Assembly (NCBI GenBank): GCA_003415625.1
Contig: PYIU01000003.1
Location: 6,758,001 to 6,822,000 of the forward strand
Reading direction: 5' to 3'
DNA from: Aquanectria penicillioides
Lineage: Eukaryota; Ascomycota; Sordariomycetes; Hypocreales; Nectriaceae
Length of the DNA: 64,000 nt
A model generated the notes under the pieces. That model saw only the letters and a list, made by a program, of their open reading frames with translations. It was not told the origin of the DNA and made no database searches. Positions 24,026-36,324 of this stretch are shown piece after piece; within the stretch, counting starts at the first letter, position 1; every line of letters begins with the position of its first letter. The position numbers and the translations under genes were made by a program.

Positions 24026-26231
24026 TTAATCGACCTGCTTCTCGCAGCCGATGCGTCCCAACAACTCCTTGCGATCGCTGTGTCCAGGCAAGCTGACTCC
24101 AGAGCTGCTAGCCTGCTTCCTGAGGCCGGTTCGGCGCTCCCAGTTTCGAAGATCAAGATCCTCAACGCCAACCTCCTGCTCGAGGGGCTGGGCCTCTTCG
24201 TAAACAAACTCGTCCTCTTCTTCGTCTTCTTCCTCCTCCTCGTCGTCGCTGCGGACGTCGTCGGCCGCGTTACCCTTAAGGACCTTGATCACGACGCGGA
24301 CGATCATAGTGAACCAGATGATGGTGAGAAGCTGCAGGAAGAGCAGAGGGGTCAAAAAGGCCCACTTGACCGTCTCATTGTAGCAAACAAGACCCTTTGA
24401 GTCAAGGAATGGCTGAACGAGGTACGAAAGTCCCTCTGGCGGGTCAATGGGACCGGTAATGTTGTCACTGGATCCCTGGAAGCAGCCAACAGTCATGATC
24501 TTGGGCGTGTGAGCGTAGACAGACCAGCAGGCGGTCAAGAACAAGACATGGCGAGCCACGAACCATGAGAGGACAAAAAGGCCAAACATGACATCGCAAA
24601 TAGTCTGAAATCCACAATACTTTAGACATTTGGCCAGCTATGCACCTGTTAGTCGCAAAAATAAAATAATATATATATATATTATAAAATAAAAAAGGGG
24701 GGGATGCTAAAGCGGAGGTCACTTACAGGCAGGATCAAATCACCGATATCCATGAGAATAAGAATGAAATTTCCGACACGGGTGTGGCCGTAAGCGTAGC
24801 AGGCCCAGATGAGGGTGGTTGTAACAAAGTGGTGGGTGAGCATCTGCCAGTGGTCCTTGCGGCGGTCCTCAATGTGAATGACAATGAGCTGCTGAAGCCA
24901 GAAAGCCCACTGAACAAGCAGATAGGTCTTCATGAGGCCACCAAGCTCGCGGCTAGGCCAAGCAGTCCAGAGCTCCTTCATGTTCAACCACTGAGGTGAG
25001 GTATAGTAGATGTACTGTTTCCCAGTGTTAGTAAGTCTGCTGATTTTCGGGTCATCTTCAATTGGTGGAACTGACCATTCCCAGGGGCCAGAAGACAGTG
25101 TAAAGAACAGTGAGCCAAGCCTGCTCGCTAAAACGAGTCAAGGCCTTCCTCTTAGTAATGCCTTGAAGCTTGCCGAGGGGCGCGAGCAGGTATTCCATGG
25201 TCGCGGCACGAAGGCCGGTGAAGGCGACGATGCCGAACACGATGAAGTAGCCATCGTCGATGCCGACGCCGTATTGACCGGATTGCGAGTTGTAGTAGCT
25301 GAGGTTGAAGAACTTGGTCGTGTGCACCCGGGCCTTGGGGATGAAGTGGTGGGCGAGGAAGAGGAGGGCGAGAAGGTTGAAGGAGAGGCCTGGAAACGGA
25401 GGAGGAAGCCTTGGTCAGCACAGATTCACGAAATCAGACGAGGGTTGCATGCGCGAATCTCTATCACGAATGCCGACGCAGATAAGGCCGGGCAGGGTCC
25501 AGACGCAAGATGCGCAGGCGAAGACAGAGAAAAAGAGGGACCTCGTGACATGAGGCGGCGGTGTCCGGGACATGGCCGGGAGGATGCGCCGGGGAGGGGA
25601 GCTGCTGTGCCACGCGGGGTGCGTAGCGAGTGGGTGGGATTCTTCTGCGTCCGCAACCGACCTCGCGCCCACATGTCGTCCAGTGCAAGCCACGAATTCG
25701 GAGTGGGTGCCCAAGACAATATAATGAATGGCAGAAGAGGGTAAGAAGCGGGAAAGAGGGATTGAGGTTTCTCCAGGGAGGGAAATGCGTAGATGATGAC
25801 GATGATGATGACGATGTGATATATCAAGGTAGGGAGCGTAGACACTTACCAACTTGGTTCTCGACAAACCAGCGAGAGAGGTGCTTCCAGGTGCCCTCAT
25901 CCTTGCGCCTGAGCCGCCGGACGAGGACGACGCTGTTTCCTGAGGTCTGCATGTAGAGGGGCCCGTTCATGTTGGGAGTGCTGTGGCCGGACTTGAGGCG
26001 AGGTCGCGGGGCGAGGACCGAGGTCGACTTGATGTTGCTCTGGAGTTGACCATTGGCGGCGCCAATGGCAGCGAGGTTGATGGTTGAGCCCAAGCCCTCG
26101 GCAGCAATTGCAGGCGCGGGAGCAGCAGTTGACGTTGATGTTGCAGTTACGGCCGCAATTGAGTTGTCATTGGTGGGAGAAGAGACCTTGTCGTCGACCC
26201 GCGACGGCGCAGGGGAACCCGAGTCGCTCAT
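24026..26231 (-). CDS. LAG1: Ceramide synthase (sphingosine N-acyltransferase, Lag1/Lac1 family)
   Basis: ER membrane enzyme that joins a fatty acyl-CoA to a sphingoid base to form (dihydro)ceramide. Four exons on the minus strand: 25850-26231, 25076-25389, 24727-25014 and 24026-24637; 1596 nt, 531 residues. The N-terminus is Ser/Thr/Ala-rich and cytosolic-looking. The TRAM-LAG1-CLN8 domain carries the Lag1 motif: LTHHFVTTTLIWACYAYGHT with the His pair at about 293-294, then ILMDIGDLILP with the Asp pair at about 321 and 324. An acidic C-terminal tail (DDEEEEEDEEEDEF) follows the last membrane segment, as in fungal Lag1 proteins, where CK2 phosphorylation has been described. Intron 1 is 460 nt, long for this locus, and contains a microsatellite. 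Intron 3 has two nearby AG acceptors (after AAC and GCAT); only the downstream one keeps the frame. Filamentous fungi have two paralogues (LagA, BarA), so the symbol is provisional. Confidence 0.92.
25791..25817. repeat. GATGAC/GATGATG microsatellite inside the ceramide synthase intron
   Basis: Trinucleotide-type GAT/GAC repeat close to the 5' end of intron 1 of the minus-strand gene. Confidence 0.85.
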
Positions 26232-27000
26232 GGTTGAGCGTCTTGGAGCGGGGAGGAGGAGGATATTGGAGGAGAAAGGATTCGCGAAGAAACGAAAGAG
26301 TCGAGAGATGTTGTCCAGGCAAAGTGTCTCTTCTTGTTCCGATTTTCTGCTAACGGGTATTGGTATTTCGCGATCTGTCTTGGCCCGGCCAGTAGAGGGG
26401 GGGGGGTGGGTTAAAAAGCGATGTGGCTGGCTAGCTGGCTTGCTTGTTGGTTGGGGGGCGGGCGGCAGAAGGGAGTGAGCGAGCGAAAACGGATGGCGAG
26501 CTATGACGGGAGGGAAACAAGCTACGACAAAAGCGATGCCCACAAAGACGGGAAAGTCGAAGAGAGTTTTGGGGGGGAGGTTGGAGCAAGAAGGAGAAGC
26601 TCTCGGAATTCTTTTTCTCTTTCTTTTTTTTTTCTTTTCTTTGGTGTTTCGGGTTTGTCGAGGGCAGGACGAGGGAGGCGGTGGTCGGTGGGAGCTGGCG
26701 GTGGTTTCGAGCGGCGGCGGCGGTGATGTGGAGAAAAGAGGCGGAAAGTGTGTTGAGGAGTGACAAGGAGAGCGACGGGGCGACGGAGCGTAGGAGAGCA
26801 GAGACGGGACTCCCTGAAAGCTGCCAGCTCGCAAACAACAAAGCAGACGAGGGAGCACTTTGCGGAGCACAGGACAGGGAAAGGGAGAAGGAGGAGAGCA
26901 AGCAATTGCAATTGCAAGCGGGGAGGACAAGTAAATAGCAGCCACGCTACGGCAAAGGAAAACGAAATGGGGACTGAATGAATTTTGAGAATCCCCGATA
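26232..27000 (-). promoter_or_regulatory. Promoter/5' leader of the ceramide synthase gene
   Basis: Strongly purine-rich on the plus strand, hence pyrimidine-rich on the coding strand, for about 700 bp upstream of the ATG. The coding frame stays open upstream for over 300 codons, but the translation is Pro/Ser/Arg low complexity and is best read as leader composition. Confidence 0.5.
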
Positions 27001-29212
27001 TGAATTGGCTCCAGAGATCCATGTGCCAAGGCTTCGGGGGGGTGGTCGAGGAGCCTGGAGCAGCCTGGAGGAGGAGCCTGGAGCAGTGAGGAGGGATGCC
27101 CCACAACGGGCAAATCCCTAGGCGGTGAGCAGGTAGGGGCCCCTAGGGCCCTGGAAAGGCCCGTGGACGGCCGCCGCGGGTCCCCTTTTTCTTTTTTTTT
27201 TTTTTTTTTTGGAGGTTGAGTTGCTGCCACACCCGGAGGGGAGGGACGGGGGGGACGGGGGGCCACACGGGGGAGGGGAGGGGGGTGCAGCAAGCGTCCA
27301 GTGCGCGCGCATGCATCTACGGATACAGAGTTGGAGGGTGGGCGGCCACGAGAAGCACAGCAGGGAAACGGAGGGGAGACGGGAGGGGGAGCTGCTTTCT
27401 AAAAGCAGAATTGCAGCCTTGGATGCGCAGCTCTGCGTCCCAGATGCCATGCGCTAGAGGCATGGACAGCAGGCCAATGCAATTGACCCAGCGTGCACCG
27501 CGCATATGTGCTATGTACAGAGCATGGACAGAGCATGATGATGTGGGGTTTCTCGTGGCCCTCCGGCGTCCAATTCACTGACAGACTGCTCCTGCTCATG
27601 TCAACCTCCCGAACATCCCTCCCCTCCAGTAAGCTACAGCGCAAGGGGGAATGCCCAAAACTGCCAATTGCGCCTCTCCCAGTGGACGTTGAGCAGCCCC
27701 CAATCCCCCTCCCCGGTGGGACTGGTGCTGCGCAGCCTGCGCAGTGGAACTCGTGGGCGGGCTCCGCAGGTGGGTTTTGGGAGGGTCTCGATGTCAGAAG
27801 CCAGCAAGGCCAATACAGAGAGCACTAACCTAGTCCCGTCCTGTGGTTGGGATCGTCTTGTTTTCTTTTTTTTTTCTCTTCTCCTTCCTCCTACGGTGCT
27901 ATGCTATGATGCCGGTACTCCTCTCTCTCAGGATTGGCGACAGATGGTTAGACTAGCCTATGTCATGTACGTAGGTACTATGCTGGTGGTTATTGTCCCC
28001 GGAACGTGACCCGAGAAGCAATCAATTCCACTCATCAGCCGTTCTCTCGTTCTCTCGTTCACACATTCACTCGTCCACTCACTCTTACTCTTCCACATAC
28101 GCGCGCCATCACGCATCTCATGCCCCTCACCTCACCTCCACCGAGTCCTACGCCATCCAACTAACTCGCATCTCCCTGCGTTTGTCCGCCCGCCTACAGC
28201 TCCCGTTCCTCGCCTCGACTCACCTCTGTTCTTCTCCTTGTTTCCCTGTGCCTGTTATGTTCCCCTCTGATCTGCTCTTGTCCTGCTGCCCCAAGTGCTG
28301 CTCTCCAGGGCACCACCCCTACTTTCCTCCACTACCCCCCTTCTCACCAATCCACGCTGAGACTACGGCGAGTGCCAAGGGCTTCATTCCCAGGAATGGA
28401 AACATCAGGTTCACTAAGTTGGCGATTATGTATCTGCTAGTAGCCTGGCCACATGCGGGCTAGCTCAGCCTTGATTCATTTATGCAATCTATCCTAACCT
28501 CCTAAAGAGTGGTGTGTCTGTCTCTTGTGCTCACCCATAACATAACTCGCGAATACATCGTGCATTACAGGACTTGTTGCGCACGCACACGCACGTGCAC
28601 AAGTCGGCTATCGTGTGTGCCACATGGCATAGCACAAAAGCTGGCAAGCAAGCCAAAACGTTGAGGACCCAGCCGACGAGCATGTCTTTTTCGAAAGCCC
28701 CTTGATCCTTGTGCGCCATCCTGGTCCCTTGCTCTGTTCTTCTCCCCCCCTCCCCTCGTGCTCGAGTCGGGATGTTTTTAGCTGAGGCACAACACCCACC
28801 AACAGGAAACAAGAAGCAGGAGGCACCAGGGAACAAGCACCAGGGAACAAGCACCAAGCACGGTCCTCTGTGCAGCGGCAGACAGCAGACAGCAGACACC
28901 ACGGCCCCATTCCGTCGCTACAGTTCAATGTATCTCTCACATCTAAGCTTACCAGCGTACCTAATCTGCGGTACTTTCCTTCCCTTTCTCGACCGCCCCC
29001 AAAAAGCCGCCACTAGCTCCTACTGTGACAGATCTCAAGCAATGGCCCCGAGACTACAGATTAGCTTTGCCCTCCTGGTGTTGAGAGGCCCGGCTGTTGC
29101 AAGTTCAGTGTAGATGGCTCACCCACTGGACCCCTAAAGAACCGCTAGTGGCTTCGGGACGGGTGGCGGCCCACCATCAAAACATAAACCATCTGGAATA
29201 GAAATAGGAATC

Positions 29213-29238
29213 AGAGAGAGAGAGAGAGATAGAGAGAG
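29213..29238. repeat. (GA)n microsatellite
   Basis: GA dinucleotides with one T interruption. Confidence 0.85.
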
Positions 29239-29722
29239 ACAAAAGACATGGGAAAAGAAAACAGATACATAAAAATAAACAAACTCAGAACAAGAAAAGA
29301 AAACAAGCCCCCACCAGACCCTTGGGGGAAATCGGATTGATTGTCCTTGCTCGCGGCAGGACATGCCCGTCACTCCAAGCGAGATGGTTGGCGGTCCAGG
29401 TTGGAAATCTGGGAACAGCTGCCAATAGAGGCTGGTGGTCGGCACCTGAACCCTGGACCAGATTGGCCTGGACCGGATTGGCCTGGACCTCGTCTAGGGC
29501 TGGCTGGGCCTGTCCGCGCTGCCTACTACGTCGCCCGGTGCATCTCATCTGCACCCGACCGACGCTTTTGGTGTGCTGCTCCGTCGACTGCCGCCGCGGC
29601 GCCTTTGTGCATAAATTTAGTACCGCCCGCCGGGTACCGGTCGCGGCCACAGGCACTGTTTCTGGGCACGAGCTGCCCTGTAAGTCGCCCAAGTCGCCCC
29701 CCGACTCACCCAACTCACCCAA

Positions 29723-29739
29723 CCCCCCCCCCCCCCCCC
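29723..29739. repeat. C homopolymer, 17 bases
   Basis: Seventeen consecutive C residues; its true length is doubtful given the homopolymer errors seen elsewhere in the window. Confidence 0.9.
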
Positions 29740-31719
29740 GGGCTGGGCGCTCTCTTGCCCGCCTGTCAAGTTCCCCTCGCTCGCCAGTCTTGCCCGGACA
29801 GCCTGTCGCCTGGAGGCCAGTGGCGGGCTGATCATTTTCTCGCTCCTGGTTGGCTCCGTTGCGGCGCTCAATCCCCTGTTTTCTGCCTCGTGCTGCCCTC
29901 TGGTCTCCCCTGTCTCTGATGTGCAATGAATGCATCTGGCATCCTCGGTCCCTCTCCCAAGACCCAATTCCCGGCCCACTCCGCTGTGCTGTCCATCCTT
30001 GGCTTGTGCGTGCGCCTCTGCTTGCGCCTGTGCTTTCATGCTCCATCTCCGATCCCAGTTGTCTTCTCCATTCTCCGTGTCACAGCTCCTCAACAATCTC
30101 CGTCGGTTGTCTTAGATCAAGCAGCTTGGGGAGAGGGGGGTGGTCAGAGCTCCTCCTTGCTCCCCTCTCTGACCTCCCGACCTTGTTTGTAATAGGCCTG
30201 TATTATCATCATCTACCGACTGTACCTATACATGGAAGCTCATTTTGCTTTCGGCTACTCTCACTTTCATGAACCACTAGTATTCGAATTTCAACTTCAC
30301 AACTCACCCCTCCTCCTCACCTCCCACATTTCACCTTTCAGCTCTGTGCACTTCCCTCTCGCTCCCGATCATTATCGCAACATGGCCCCCTTCTGCGTCG
30401 CGCATATGGCGCTCCGCGTGTAAGAAACGCCACGTCGGCGCCTCATCCTATCCGATGTCATCCCTCGATTCTCGTCGCTGCTCCCTTCCTGCAACCAACC
30501 CCCCAAACCACCCCGCGTCCCTCCATCCAAGCAATCCGGTTGCATAGCACGGCAGCCTATCACGACTCATCGGCCACCCCCGTGGAATGTTCTGCTTCAC
30601 GTCCTTCCACCGCTAGATTGCCATGCCCTCTTCCGTACCCAAACTGTCGTCATTTTACGTTGCACCACAGGTCATATCATGCACATGCACCTGGACCTGA
30701 TGAAAAAAAGTGTGTGCGGTTGATCAACGCGGCACACCGTAGCAACCCAATTGCTTCTCGAAGCCCGTATTCGGTCTCGACTTAGTAGGCACGGGATACG
30801 AGAGGAGTCCAAGAAGCCCTCGTCTCCGGCTGGTGGGAACCGGCCCATGGGTCACCACCGACTGAGTGCATACTACCAGTATACATTGTAGTAGAAACTG
30901 CTTACGTACTCTCTCGCCTCGTCTCTTACGCACGTCAACTGCGCTACTGCGAATCGCGCATCTCTTCCCCACCTCAGCCGGGCCATGATATGTTTATACG
31001 AAAACCGCCCGCTGTAGTTACTCCATCCTCGCCCGGTCTTCATCCGGTGCCGTAGTCAAATCTTCAACCCGCACATGCAGGACTTGGCATTCTGATACAG
31101 GAGCCATGCTGAAATCTCGCTTCTACACTGGAGCGCATCTGGTGCAATGTTTCGCATTCTCGGCTACCCTGTAGGACAAGGTGGGTTCGGAAAGCTGGGT
31201 TGGTGCTAGCTGGACTACTGAGAGGCGTGCATAGTTTATTGAAAACAGATCAGATTCGTATTGTTCCCCAGCGTTAACCCTTTTCAATCGACTAGTCGCG
31301 TGGAAGACGCATCCGGACATGGATAACAAAGAAAATTCGCTACTTATCCGGTTCTATGCTCTGAGTTCAACTTACAACCTAGGAAGCTATCAGGTTTATA
31401 CCAAAGCGAATCCCATTCCGGCGGTTCAGGTCCTTTACATAAACCCATTGTAGCCAATCTAGAGCTGGCGCCACAACATGCACAGCCACACGTAGCTCCT
31501 AACCTGTAACGCCTGCCTGGCGCCACCTGCTCCCCCCCACATGACCTCGTCCCAAACGCTCATTCGGCCAGGCGTCATCACTGATCACGCCTCTCGTCGT
31601 CAACCTCCAACTGCAACTCTACGTTGACATCGCCCGTCCATTATCGCCATCGTCAACCACGCATCGCAACCCGTCATATCCCCATCGAGCGCCCATCGCT
31701 GTCGCGCATCAACCAAACC

Positions 31720-32733
31720 ATGGCCTCCACCACAAAGTACCAGCCTGCCCCCCAGCAGGATCCCGATGACGATTACACCAACGCGCCCCCCGCCTACGGC
31801 GCCTCCTCCTCTCGCGATGAGACCCAGGGCCTGTTCGGCGCCCCGCGCGACAGCGAGGATAACGTTCCGGACGACTTCAAGGTGAGAATTGCGAGCGATG
31901 CTTGTAGAATCGTCACAAGCGCCCACCAAAGACGTGCCGGATGCGATGGCTAACACCCCTCCTCAGTTTGGCGGCTCCGTGGCCGAGGCTACCGTCGACA
32001 TTCGCAACCAGTTCGTCCGCAAGGTGTACACCATCCTGACCGTCCAGCTCCTCGCCACCGCCGGTGTCAGCTCTCTCACCTTCTTCAGTACCGGCTACAA
32101 GGAGTGGATCCAGAGCCACCCCGGCGTCGTTTGGATCTCGGTATGCTTTCCCGCTTCGTTATGCATCCTCTCTGCATACATAACTATATTGTCTATAAGA
32201 AATGGACAATGAACATGCTCCTATGCTAACGCTCGCCACAGCTCATCGGTGCCATGGTCTTCATGGGTCTGACCTATTGGAAGCGCAAGTCGTACCCTAC
32301 CAACCTTCTCTTCCTCTCCCTCTTCACCCTGGCCGAAGCCTATACCATCTCTGTCATCGTATCATTCTACAAGACCTCCATCGTTCTCAACGCCGTCGTT
32401 CTTACTGCCGGTATTTTCGTCTTCCTCACTGCCTTCGCTTGCCAGTCCCGCTATGACTTCACCTCGTGGATGCCCTACCTCTTCGGCGCTCTCTGGGGTC
32501 TCGTCCTCTTCGGCTTCATGGCGATGTTCTTCCCCTACAACTCTACTGCTGAGCTCATCTACGGAGGTGCTGCTGCCCTTATCTTCAGTGGATACATCCT
32601 CGTCGATACCCAGCTTGTTATGCGTCACCACCACGTCGAGGAGGAGATTGCTGCCGCTATCAGCCTTTACCTTGATATCATCAACCTCTTCCTTGCTATC
32701 CTGCGCATCCTCAACAGCCAGTCCAACAACTAA
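31720..32733 (+). CDS. BXI1: Bax-inhibitor-1/TMBIM (Lifeguard) family membrane protein, Bxi1-like
   Basis: Multi-pass ER/vacuole membrane protein of the TMBIM family; yeast Bxi1/Ybh3 has been linked to calcium handling, the unfolded-protein response and cell death. Exons 31720-31881, 31967-32140 and 32242-32733 encode 275 residues. An N-terminal cytosolic tail rich in Pro/Gln/Asp (about 55 residues, with APPAYGASSS) is followed by the conserved IRNQFVRKVYTILTVQLL start of the first membrane segment and then about seven hydrophobic helices. The family signature near the end is GYILVDTQLVM, with IISLYLD-like AISLYLDIINLFL and a C-terminal RILNSQSNN. Introns are 85 and 101 nt and both are in phase 0. 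No anomalies. Confidence 0.92.
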
Positions 32734-33843
32734 GCAAATTTGGTCCAGCACCAACACAAAGAATGTGAGAATGTGAGTGCGCAGTGGTGTATGTGTGAAT
32801 GAACGTGTGAGTGGGGGATCGCTTCAAATAAAGGGGCTTTCCTAGGTGTCTAGCTTTACTTGCGTCTCTCTTCGTGGAGGAACTATCGTGCTTCGTTCAG
32901 AGTCTATTAATGCTCCAAAAAAGACTCCCCCCTTGGTTGTCTGCCCTGTACTCTTCGCTAGTTTTAAGAGAAGGGAGGAGAGGGTTTACATGGGTCGGCG
33001 TTGAGTTTGCAATACTCTTTCTGTTTCTCCTTTCTTGTTTCCTTTCCCTGTCTCTCATCTTGTTCATTGTTCCTCTTCCATACAGGTTATCCTTGCTTTC
33101 AATAAGACAGTCTGTCCGTTAAGCATCCCAGTCTCCGTCCTACTCGCGTTGCATTCCGTGAAACCACGCCCTGGACTGATTAGTCGTACAACAACATGGC
33201 ACCACACGACCTGACAGAATGTGAATGGTTGAACCCTTTTACGCGATTAAGAAGTATCGAATTTATTTGATATCAGCATTAGAAGGCGACTAGAGAAAAC
33301 AGGAAACAAAAAACAAGGAGGGGGCGTCCCTAGAAGAAATGGAGTACCAATGCAGCTAACAAAGAATTGGCTGACTTTGGCGGGCTGGCCGACCGAGAGA
33401 GACATATCAACAAAAAGACAAGGGACCCTGTGGCCGCTAGAGCGAGTCTCAACTGCATTGCATCGCACAGTCGTCTCCATTCCTCCTAGATTTCTCCTCT
33501 CCTTACCCGGCTGCGTCCTCCGCAACATCCGCATCAATAAAACTCCCCATGCTAACGGCCGATCCTCTGTCATGCTTTCCCACGGGAAACTCCCGGGGTG
33601 GTATCTCTACCATCATATCAAAAGTCGTGGGCAGCCTTCTTGTTTTAGGTTTCGGTGCAGCAGGGCGGGCGAAGAAAATAGGAAAAACGACAACTCTCAG
33701 TTTCGCAGCAGCAAGGGGAATATTCTCATCTTCTTTCTCTTAGTCGTGGGAGAGGAAAAACCAACGCCAGCAATAGACAATAGTCCAACGTCGCACTTTT
33801 TTGGAGCACCGCGGAAAGAACCAATATGGGATGCGAGATGATC
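32734..33843. other. Convergent 3' region between the BXI1-type and septin genes
   Basis: 1.1 kb holding both 3' untranslated regions. The frame of the septin as sequenced stays open into this region to about 33726, but that extension has no family resemblance. No other gene seen. Confidence 0.45.
32827..32832 (+). terminator. Candidate polyadenylation signal AATAAA of the BXI1-type gene
   Basis: Exact AATAAA hexamer 94 bp after the stop codon, followed by a T-rich and GT-containing stretch. Fungal signals are loose, so this is only a candidate. Confidence 0.45.
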
Positions 33844-35528
33844 TTAGTTGGCTTCCTCGTCGTTGGCCTCGGCCGGGGGTTGGCCTGGGCGGCAGCCTCT
33901 CGTTGCATGCGAGCCTCTATCTCGCGAAGCTGGGACTCGCGGGCCAGAAGCTCCTGTCGCTTCTCGTTGATCTCTCGCTGAACCTTGAGCTCGATCTCGC
34001 GCAGCTTCTCCTCCTCTCGTCGGAGTTGCTCCTCCTTGAGACGGACGGACTGAGAGGCAAGATCCTCGGGGTTCATTGAGCTGTCACTGTAATTTTTTTG
34101 TCAGCCATGAGACTCGAGAGACGCAAATTGCGTAGATTGAAGAGAAAAAAAGGACTTACCCTCCAGAAGCACCCTCGACACTCTTAGAAAGCTTCTCGGT
34201 ACGGTAGTTCTCGTACAGGAAGTCGTGGGTGATTTCCTTCAGATCAGCCAGATGGCTGTGGAGCAGGGCGGATCGAATGGCGAGGAAATCGGAGTGACGG
34301 GGGTTGTCAACCTCGACAACACCCCAGGGGTACTGACGGGCGCGGACCTTGCGACCGCCAATCTCAACAACATCCTCGGAACCGACAATGGCGAAGGGCA
34401 TGAGGCCACGGAGCTCGGCATTCTCCTCGACGGTGTCCTCGTCATCCTCTTCGATATCGTAGGGGAAGTTGTAGACGGGGATTCGGTAGTGCTCGATGTC
34501 CTCCATGACCAGCTTCTTGGACTCGGCAAGCTCAGCGGGAGTGAGGGAGTCGGCGCGGCCGATCACGGGAATGACGTTGACGCGGGGAGCGAGGCGTTTC
34601 ATGAGCTCGATGTCGAGTTCTCGGAGACTATAAACCAATGAGAGGGAGTTCCCCTATACGATAAGGCCGATAACACTTACCCGTGGCCGGTGGGAGTGAT
34701 GAAGTAGAGCATGGCGTGAACTCGGTTGTCCCTGAAGCGGGGGTTACGCTTGATACGGGACTCTTCGGCGAGAATGTCGTCATATTGTCGCTCGAGGTAG
34801 CCAACAATCTCTGAGAAGCTGTAGAATGTGTGTGAGCTGGGGCTTGTATCATGTGCTGTTGCGAGGGAGCTCACCTGGCCTCGTTGTCGATCTGGTCTCC
34901 GAAGCCGGGGGTGTCGACAATGGTCAAAGAGATACGGGTACCCTCCTCATCAAGCTCGAGCTCTGTGAGAAGCATGCATTAGTTTCCATGGTCGCGATTA
35001 ACGGACGAGGGAGGCCGGGGCGGTACGTACCGACAGTGATGGGCTTGATCTTGACGCCATCCTCAATGTGGGCGCTGCCAGCATCGTCAGAGTCCTTGTG
35101 CTGAAGAAACGCTCTTGCCGCAGAGGGTGTTGACGAAGGTGGTTCGACCTGTATAGTATGGTAAGCTTCCGGAGGCGCGTTGGTGCAGGAGAGGGCAAAG
35201 ACGAGGGCGGCGTGGACAATTGTCGCGGCCTGTCTCGTATGGGGCCACGTACCAGTGCCAGATGCACCGCAGACCATCAAGCAAAACTGAATGCCCTTCT
35301 TGACATTCTTCTTCCGACGGATCATCTTCTAGATGGCAGATGTAAGTTAGTAAGTGAAACACAAGATAGGGCAAGACGCGCTTGAGGTTCGAGGGAGGTC
35401 CGGTGCGGGAGCGGCAGCTCGATTGGGAGTGGGCATGCGATGCAGGGACAGGACGGGGCAGAAACGGGCAAGCAATCTAGGAAGCGCGCGTGAGGTTCTG
35501 GAGAGCAACGTACGGCAGCGGACGACAT
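33844..35528 (-). CDS. CDC11: Septin, Cdc11/AspA type, with two apparent single-base indels
   Basis: GTP-binding-fold protein of the septin filament that marks septation and polarity sites. Seven exons on the minus strand: 35514-35528, 35253-35328, 35031-35148, 34875-34962, 34681-34818, 34160-34627 and 33844-34086. The first exon has just five codons (MSSAA). G1 reads GASGTGRTT (about 26-34), G3 DTPGFGD, G4-like GRAD; a coiled-coil tail ends the protein (REINEKRQELLARESQLREI). Arg replaces the Walker A Lys, as in yeast Cdc11. Exon 3 has one base too many at the run 35107-35109, producing an early stop; removing it restores KSVLQHKDSDDAG and the phases of all later introns. One C seems missing at the G run 33875-33879, after which the tail would end in EANDEEAN. 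The corrected length is about 381 residues. Paralogue call rests on the RKKNVKKGIQF start and the G1 variant. Confidence 0.87.
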
Positions 35529-36299
35529 GGTTGCGGACGAGGTCGGGAGAGGAGCAGTTGAGAAAGCGACGAGGCAAGAAGGATTGAGGTCGAGGTTGAG
35601 GTTGAGGTCGTCGAGATGCAGATGCAGAGGCGTTGGCGGTGGGTGGTGCGTGGAAGCAAGGGGAAAATGTTAAAGGAGAGGGAGGATGTTGTCCTGAAGG
35701 GGTCTGGGCAATTTCACGGCTTGGCCAATCGCTCCTGCTCTGCGCTGGGAACTGGGGACTGGACCACTGGGACGGGGATTCAGGGGGGTTTGAGGGGAGA
35801 AGGGAAGGAAGGTGTGCCCAAAGCGAGCACCTAGGAAGGAACACACTGGCCACACTTGGCTACTCAGGGCCACATACTGACCACCCCTGGGCGCCGGTAC
35901 CCGTACTGCCAGACCGCCTGCCCGCTGCCCGCCCCCTAGCGCGCTCCCAACTTCTCTCCCCAGCATGCTAAATTTCAGTGCGAGGCTGGTGAGTGGCACG
36001 TATTGACGGGTGCCCGTTTTTTCTCCTACATGTACCTCCCTGACCCAGTGCCCAGGGGCTGGGGGAGGGGAGGAAACAAGAAACGCCATGACACACACGG
36101 CAGTTTTTTTTCTTTCTTTTTTTTTTTTTTTGCCTTTCTCTCACCGGAACGCGGTTTGGGGATGACAGGTATGGACGAATATGAGCACCATGTTTCCCTA
36201 GGTACCCCGTTCAGAAATGGAGGGGGGCAGACCATGGGATGGCAGCATCACGTGAACATTCATGTGCGGCTTGTGTTTGGTGTTTTAGATTGTTGATGA

Positions 36300-36324
36300 G
36301 GGATGGGATGGGATGGGATGGGAT
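36300..36324. repeat. Pentanucleotide tandem repeat, unit GGGAT
   Basis: Five perfect units followed by degenerate GGCGT/GGCAT units to about 36347. Not telomeric (the fungal telomere unit is TTAGGG). Confidence 0.9.

Larger units (their letters stand above)
27001..31719. other. Gene-free interval between ceramide synthase and BXI1-type genes
   Basis: About 4.7 kb without a supportable gene. It is compositionally patchy: G-rich around 27.2-27.4 kb, pyrimidine-rich around 28.0-28.4 and 29.6-30.6 kb, with a C homopolymer and a GA tract. The last few hundred bases should hold the promoter of the gene at 31720. Confidence 0.4.

Noticed and set aside
26232..27293. In-frame upstream extension of the ceramide synthase by over 300 codons
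   Set aside because: Pro/Ser/Arg low-complexity translation of a pyrimidine-rich leader; the family starts normally at 26231.
29285..30046. 253-codon minus-strand open frame
   Set aside because: Gly/Arg/Gln low complexity next to a 17-base C run, no domains, and a run length that may be wrong.
35110..35119. A 10-nt GT..AG segment in septin exon 3 as an intron
   Set aside because: Far below the minimum spliceosomal intron size; removing it would also delete conserved residues. A single extra base explains the break better.
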